64,000 nt of DNA, taken from Mycobacterium sp. D16Q13 (GTDB taxonomy: Bacteria > Actinomycetota > Actinomycetes > Mycobacteriales > Mycobacteriaceae). Location of the stretch: positions 310,001 to 374,000 of the forward strand of contig NZ_MAEW01000001.1 in the NCBI RefSeq assembly GCF_002013375.1, in the 5' to 3' direction. How positions within the stretch are numbered: the stretch's first letter is position 1; every line of letters starts with the position of its first letter. Below, in pieces: positions 59,820-64,000 of this stretch. The notes below the pieces were generated by a model. The model worked only from the letters and a program-made list of their open reading frames with translations, did no database searches and was not told the DNA's origin. Position numbers and translations under genes: made by a program.

Positions 59820-61502
59820 CTACAGCAGCCGTTGTCGCCCATATGCGGTGAATTGAGCATCGAGTGCGGTTTTGTCCAGCGGTCCCATCCGCCGGAACAC
59901 CGGGGCGTCCCTTCCCTCCCAACGGAACACGGGCTCGTCGGTATGCCAGCGCTGCTCCTGCAGCTCGCGTTTGAGAACCTTGTTGGACCCGGTTACCGGC
60001 AGGTTGGCCGACACCCGCAGAAAACGTGGAATTCCCTTGCTGCCCAGATCCTCCTGTAGTGACAGGTACTCGACGAAACCGTCCACATCGAACGCATCCG
60101 GGTCGGCCACCTCGATGGATGCCATCACCTGATCGCCGGAGCGCGGGTCGGGCACCGCATACACCCCTGCCGCGATCACGGCGGGGTGGCGCCGCAGCAC
60201 CCGTTCGATGGTCAGCGCCGAGGTGTTCTCCCCGTCGACCCGGATCCAGTCGCCACGCCGACCCGCGAAATAGATGAATCCGGCCGCGTCGAGATAGCCG
60301 AGATCACCAGTCCAGTACCACCCGTTGCGGATGCGGTCGGCGTCGGCATCGTCATTCTTGTAGTAGCCCTCAAAGCCGCGCCTGCCCTGTTTGTCGACGA
60401 TCTCCCCCACCGCATCGTCGACGTTGAGCACACGCCCGTGCTCATCGATAATGGCTGCGACACAATCGTTGAGCGTTCCCGGGTCGACGATCGACACACC
60501 TTCGTGGGCCGGACGCCCCAGCGCGCCAGTCGGCGCATCGGGATCCAGTGCGACCGCTCCCCCGCCCTCGCTGGACCCATAGCCCTCGAACAGTTCCGCG
60601 CCGAACCGTCGCCGGAACACCGCCTGATCCTCCGGCGACGCCTCAGTGCCGAATCCTCGCATCAGCTGGTTATCGGCGTCGTCGGACTGCTCCGGGGTGG
60701 CCAACAGGTATCCGAGTGCCTTGCCCACGTAGGTAAAAAACGTCGCACCGAAGTAGCGCACATCGGGCAGGAAACGCGACGCCGAGAATGTCGGTGTCAC
60801 ACAGATCGTGGCACCGTTGGCCAGTGCGGGAGCCCACAACGCCATCAACGCATTCCCGTGGAACAGCGGCATACAGCAGTAGTCGACATCGCGGCGGCTA
60901 TGCCCGAATTTCTCGGTGGCCAGGTAGGCAATCTGTGCAAGCCGTCCCTGGCTGCATTTCACCGCCTTGGAGGCGCCGGTCGTGCCGGAAGTAAAGAGCA
61001 GCAGGAGTAGCGAATCGGCATCTACCCCCTCGGAGGCCGCTGCCACGGTGCGATTCTCGTCGATCAGTGCAAGGTATCCGGAACTGTCGATCACCAGGAA
61101 CCGGTCCGCCGTGACACCGAGGTCCAGTCCCCGCAGCCGGTCGAGGTGCTGGGTATCGGTGACGATCAGCTGGCAGTCGGTGTGACGGATCTCGGCTGCC
61201 ATGTCCGCCGGCCCACGGGTGGGGTTAATGCCCACGATGGTGGCCCCGGTCAGGGCGGCGGCGCCGAGCCAGAAGACGAAATCCGGGACGTTCTCCAACA
61301 GGACCCCGATATGAAAAGGCCCGCCGGCCCTCAGCTTCCGCGCGAGTGCGCCCCGAGCGGCGGACTCACCGACCACGTCATTCCACGTCCAGTCGCGATC
61401 GCGGGTACGCAGCCCCGGATGACTGTCGCCCACACGGTCGAGGAGCATGGACGCGATATCGGCCCGGGGCGCGCTCGTGCCGGGGGTGGACGTAGCGGTC
61501 AT
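59820..61502 (-). CDS. FadD17-like acyl-CoA ligase
   Basis: The protein has 560 residues from ATG 61502. AMP-binding motifs are FTSGTTGASKAVKCSQ, YGSSEGGGAVALDPD, WYWTGDLGYLD and the C-terminal TGSNKVLKREL. The KAVKCS variant and the AGRRGDWIRVDGENT block resemble FadD17, which in Mtb (Rv3506) acts in sterol side-chain activation. It lies upstream of the kshA-type gene in the same direction, supporting a steroid-degradation pair. The start overlaps a small upstream ORF by 4 nt. Confidence 0.88.
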   Translation of the reverse strand: MTATSTPGTSAPRADIASMLLDRVGDSHPGLRTRDRDWTWNDVVGESAARGALARKLRAGGPFHIGVLLENVPDFVFWLGAAALTGATIVGINPTRGPADMAAEIRHTDCQLIVTDTQHLDRLRGLDLGVTADRFLVIDSSGYLALIDENRTVAAASEGVDADSLLLLLFTSGTTGASKAVKCSQGRLAQIAYLATEKFGHSRRDVDYCCMPLFHGNALMALWAPALANGATICVTPTFSASRFLPDVRYFGATFFTYVGKALGYLLATPEQSDDADNQLMRGFGTEASPEDQAVFRRRFGAELFEGYGSSEGGGAVALDPDAPTGALGRPAHEGVSIVDPGTLNDCVAAIIDEHGRVLNVDDAVGEIVDKQGRRGFEGYYKNDDADADRIRNGWYWTGDLGYLDAAGFIYFAGRRGDWIRVDGENTSALTIERVLRRHPAVIAAGVYAVPDPRSGDQVMASIEVADPDAFDVDGFVEYLSLQEDLGSKGIPRFLRVSANLPVTGSNKVLKRELQEQRWHTDEPVFRWEGRDAPVFRRMGPLDKTALDAQFTAYGRQRLL

Positions 61503-61702
61503 ATCGCCGATGTTGCACCCATCGCACCCGCGCATTCCAGCCACACCACGGTCTCGCCATCGGACCAGCGGACACCGACCGGCGATCCGGCCAGTTCCCC
61601 CGCCGAACGCACCGCTGCCTCGGTGTCTGCGACGTCGAGCTGGCCGAAATGGGACACGATCGTGAACACCAGGTCAGCATCCAACGCAGGCTGTTCGTAC
61701 AT
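61499..61702 (-). CDS. Small hypothetical protein upstream of fadD17-like gene
   Basis: The ORF encodes 67 residues (start MYEQPALDADLVFTIVSHFG, end AMGATSAI). It overlaps the ligase ATG by 4 nt (ATGA). AGAAGGAG abuts its first ATG, so a slightly later start is possible. The central GVRWSDGETVVWLE resembles short stretches in actinobacterial regulators, but I cannot assign a family. It could be a coupled leader gene or the remnant of a larger gene. Confidence 0.5.
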   Translation of the reverse strand: MYEQPALDADLVFTIVSHFGQLDVADTEAAVRSAGELAGSPVGVRWSDGETVVWLECAGAMGATSAI

Positions 61703-61809
61703 CTCCTTCTATTTACCGCTATCGGTGAACATCTATTCGAGAAAATTTCTGAGAACTCTCTAAGGCCCATGCGTGTTCTGCCGGGTGGGGCGCGATAACA
61801 TCGGGACCC

Positions 61810-63420
61810 ATGACGACCACCGAGCCGGATATCCACACCACCGCGGGCAAGCTCGCCGATCTGCGTCGGCGCAGCGAGGAGACACTGCACCCGGTCGGTG
61901 AAGCCGCCGTCGACAAGATCCACGCCAAGGGCAAGCTGACCGCCCGTGAGCGCATCTACGCGCTGCTCGACGAGGGCTCGTTCGTGGAATTGGACGCGCT
62001 GGCCAAGCACCGCAGCTCAAACTTCGGCCTGGGCGACAAGCGCCCGCTCGGCGACGGCGTGGTGACCGGTTTCGGCACCATCGACGGCCGCGACGTGTGC
62101 ATCTTCAGCCAGGACGTCTCGGTGTTCGGCGGCAGCCTCGGCGAGGTGTACGGCGAGAAGATCGTCAAGGTGCAGCAGCTGGCCCTCAAGACCGGCCGCC
62201 CGCTCATCGGCATCAACGAGGGCGCCGGCGCCCGCATCCAGGAGGGTGTGGTCTCCCTCGGCCTGTACAGCCAGATCTTCCACAACAACATCATCGCGTC
62301 GGGCGTCATCCCGCAGATCTCGCTCATCATGGGCCCGGCCGCCGGTGGCCACGTCTACTCGCCCGCGCTGACCGACTTCATCGTCATGGTGGACCAGACC
62401 AGCCAGATGTTCATCACCGGCCCGGACGTCATCAAGACCGTCACCGGCGAGGACGTCACCATGGAGGAGCTCGGTGGCGCGCACACCCACGAGGCGAAAT
62501 CCGGCACCACGCACTATGTCGCCTCCGGCGAGCAGGACGCCTTCGACTACGTGCGCGACATCCTGAGCTACCTGCCGTCGAACAACGCCTCGGAGCCGCC
62601 GCGCCATCCGGGTCCGGAGCCCACCGACGGCGCCATCGAGGATCACCTCACCGATGAGGACATCGAGCTCGACACGCTGATCCCGGACTCCCCGAACCAG
62701 CCGTACGACATGCACGAGGTCATCACCCGCATTCTCGACGATGACGAGTTCCTCGAGGTGCAGGCCGGATACGCACAGAACATCATCGTCGGATTCGGCC
62801 GCGTGGACGGCCGCAGCGTCGGCATCGTCGCCAACCAACCCACCCAGTTCGCGGGCTGCCTGGACATCAACGCCTCCGAGAAGGCCGCGCGGTTCATCCG
62901 CACCTGCGACTGCTTCGGTGTCCCGATCATCACCCTGGTGGATGTGCCCGGCTTCTTGCCCGGCACCGAGCAGGAGTTCAACGGCATCATCCGGCGCGGC
63001 GCCAAGCTGCTGTACGCGTACGGCGAGGCCACCGTTCCGAAGATCACCGTCATCACCCGGAAGGCCTACGGCGGCGCATACTGCGTCATGGGCTCGAAGG
63101 ACATGGGCGCCGACGTCAACGTCGCCTGGCCCACCGCCCAGATCGCGGTCATGGGCGCCTCCGGCGCGGTCGGGTTCGTGTACCGCTCGCAGCTGGCCGA
63201 GGCATCCAAGAACGGCGACGACGTGGACGCCCTGCGCCTTCAGCTGCAGGCCGAGTACGAGGACACCCTGGTGAACCCGTACATGGCTGCCGAGCGCGGA
63301 TACGTCGACGCGGTCATCCCGCCGTCGCACACCCGCGGCTACATCGCCACCTCGCTGCGCTTGCTCGATCGCAAGATCGTGCGGCTCCCACCGAAGAAGC
63401 ACGGAAACATTCCGCTGTGA
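61810..63420 (+). CDS. accD5: Acyl-CoA carboxylase beta subunit AccD5
   Basis: The protein has 536 residues. Both carboxyltransferase halves are visible: the N-terminal oxyanion region [19 protein letters not shown] and the C-terminal [54 protein letters not shown]. AccD5 carboxylates propionyl-CoA (and acetyl-CoA) to feed methyl-branched lipids. It matches Rv3280. The downstream epsilon subunit start overlaps its stop (GTGA). Confidence 0.97.
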   Translation: MTTTEPDIHTTAGKLADLRRRSEETLHPVGEAAVDKIHAKGKLTARERIYALLDEGSFVELDALAKHRSSNFGLGDKRPLGDGVVTGFGTIDGRDVCIFSQDVSVFGGSLGEVYGEKIVKVQQLALKTGRPLIGINEGAGARIQEGVVSLGLYSQIFHNNIIASGVIPQISLIMGPAAGGHVYSPALTDFIVMVDQTSQMFITGPDVIKTVTGEDVTMEELGGAHTHEAKSGTTHYVASGEQDAFDYVRDILSYLPSNNASEPPRHPGPEPTDGAIEDHLTDEDIELDTLIPDSPNQPYDMHEVITRILDDDEFLEVQAGYAQNIIVGFGRVDGRSVGIVANQPTQFAGCLDINASEKAARFIRTCDCFGVPIITLVDVPGFLPGTEQEFNGIIRRGAKLLYAYGEATVPKITVITRKAYGGAYCVMGSKDMGADVNVAWPTAQIAVMGASGAVGFVYRSQLAEASKNGDDVDALRLQLQAEYEDTLVNPYMAAERGYVDAVIPPSHTRGYIATSLRLLDRKIVRLPPKKHGNIPL

Positions 63421-63710
63421 CGAATGAAGAAGGTGCGTCCGTGACCGACGAGACCGTAACCGCCGAAAGCGATTCCGGGAAGGTGAAGGCTGCCGACGTG
63501 CAGGTTCTCAGCGGCAACCCGACCGACGCGGAGATCGCGGCTCTGGTCGCGGCGCTGAGCGCTTTGGCCTCGAAGGCCGAGACCGAGAGCCTCAAGCCCC
63601 GAAACCTCTGGGCCGAGCCGATTGACATGCTGCGCTACAGCCCGCACAGCTGGCAGCGAGTCACGTTGTTCGAGCGCGCGAAGCTGGCGCGTCCACAGGG
63701 CACGTTCTAG
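63417..63710 (+). CDS. accE5: Acyl-CoA carboxylase epsilon subunit AccE5
   Basis: The protein has 97 residues if started at GTG 63417; GTG 63441 is an alternative. The conserved core [27 protein letters not shown] and [29 protein letters not shown] match the epsilon subunit, which binds and stimulates AccA3-AccD5. It is shorter than Mtb AccE5 (Rv3281), which has an N-terminal repeat region that is missing here. Confidence 0.9.
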   Translation: MTNEEGASVTDETVTAESDSGKVKAADVQVLSGNPTDAEIAALVAALSALASKAETESLKPRNLWAEPIDMLRYSPHSWQRVTLFERAKLARPQGTF

Positions 63711-63728
63711 GCAGCCGTCACAGGCCCC

Positions 63729-64000
63729 GTGACCGCATTTGTACTCGCGTCCGCGTCCCCCGCGCGCGAACGGATCCTGGAGCAGGCCGGTCTCAACCCG
63801 GTCGTCATCGTGTCGCACGTCGACGAACATCTCGTCATGGCGACGCAGCCTTCGGGTACCACGCCAACGCGCGCCGTAGAGGTTCTGGCCTGCGCCAAAG
63901 CTTTTGACGTCGCGACGACATTGGCCGGCGCGGTGGCCGCCGATGCGGTGGTGCTGGGCTGTGACTCGATGCTCTTCCTCGACGGCACGTTGCAGGGCAA
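63729..64000 (+). CDS. maf: Maf-like nucleotide pyrophosphatase, N-terminal part (cut by window edge)
   Basis: A reading frame from GTG 63729 stays open to the end of the window. The first 90 residues include FVLASASPARERILEQAG, the Maf substrate-binding start, and VVLGCDSMLFLDG with the conserved aspartate. It is a house-cleaning nucleotide pyrophosphatase family member and matches Rv3282. Confidence 0.9.
   Translation, partial: MTAFVLASASPARERILEQAGLNPVVIVSHVDEHLVMATQPSGTTPTRAVEVLACAKAFDVATTLAGAVAADAVVLGCDSMLFLDGTLQG

Noticed and set aside
57579..60059. Very long plus-strand ORF (826 codons) over birA and kshA
   Set aside because: It is antisense to two well-supported genes with full motif sets. 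High GC makes long shadow frames common, and the translation shows no family motif.
62017..63402. Minus-strand ORF of 461 codons opposite accD5
   Set aside because: Shadow of the strongly biased accD5 codons; no recognisable domain.

Overview
The window is a GC-rich chromosomal segment of a rapidly growing mycobacterium. Gene order follows the Mycobacterium tuberculosis (Mtb) block from entC (Rv3215) to maf (Rv3282) closely. Several Mtb genes are absent and non-Mtb genes are inserted, which fits the Mycobacteroides abscessus/chelonae group. That species assignment is inference from synteny and protein similarity recalled from memory; no search was run. No tRNA, rRNA, CRISPR array, insertion sequence or prophage was recognised.

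Layout. 1-10 kb: entC (5' truncated), a GNAT acetyltransferase, a diacylglycerol-kinase-type lipid kinase, whiB1, the histidine kinase pdtaS, the biotin-carrier protein TB7.3, a 24-residue ribosomal protein bL37, the redox sigma factor pair sigH-rshA, a YbaK-type deacylase, an SRAP protein, and aroA-rsgA. 10-15 kb: a single-TM micro-ORF with its own terminator, the acyl-CoA desaturase desA3 and its flavin/2Fe-2S reductase (Rv3230c type), each behind a near-identical palindromic operator, then a wax ester/triacylglycerol synthase with an altered catalytic motif. 15-20 kb: secA1, long-form hpf, comF. 20-24 kb: a lineage-specific island with a TetR regulator, two membrane proteins and an acyl-CoA oxidase-like enzyme. 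24-28.5 kb: mtrA-mtrB-lpqB. 28.5-31 kb: an inserted acyl-CoA ligase and an MgtC-type membrane protein whose leader contains a short, well-initiated uORF. 31-38 kb: tmk, sahH, the alkane hydroxylase operon alkB-rubA-rubB-alkX, an amino-acid permease and a cation efflux protein.

38-52 kb: cell-envelope sugar supply (manA, a TobH-type SIS protein, a phosphomannomutase, a mannose-1-phosphate guanylyltransferase, the rhamnosyltransferase wbbL, rmlD and an LCP ligase), interleaved with whiB2 and the coenzyme F420 operon fbiA-fbiB plus a Nudix gene. 52-64 kb: fadE25, purE-purK, a GtrA-family protein, a PH-domain membrane protein, birA, a KshA-type Rieske oxygenase, a FadD17-like ligase, accD5-accE5 and the start of maf.

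How the genes work together. The window joins envelope synthesis (arabinogalactan linker rhamnose, mannose donors, LCP ligation, acyl-CoA carboxylation, desaturation and storage-lipid synthesis) with its regulators (MtrAB-LpqB, WhiB1, WhiB2, SigH-RshA, PdtaS) and with hydrophobic-substrate catabolism (AlkB system, acyl-CoA dehydrogenases, KshA/FadD17). BirA presumably biotinylates TB7.3 and the alpha subunit that partners AccD5. The observations most worth checking are the MgtC leader, the micro-ORF upstream of desA3, the paired 24-bp operators, the HQ-for-HH change in the acyltransferase, and the inverted GTCAC half-sites at the mtrA start.
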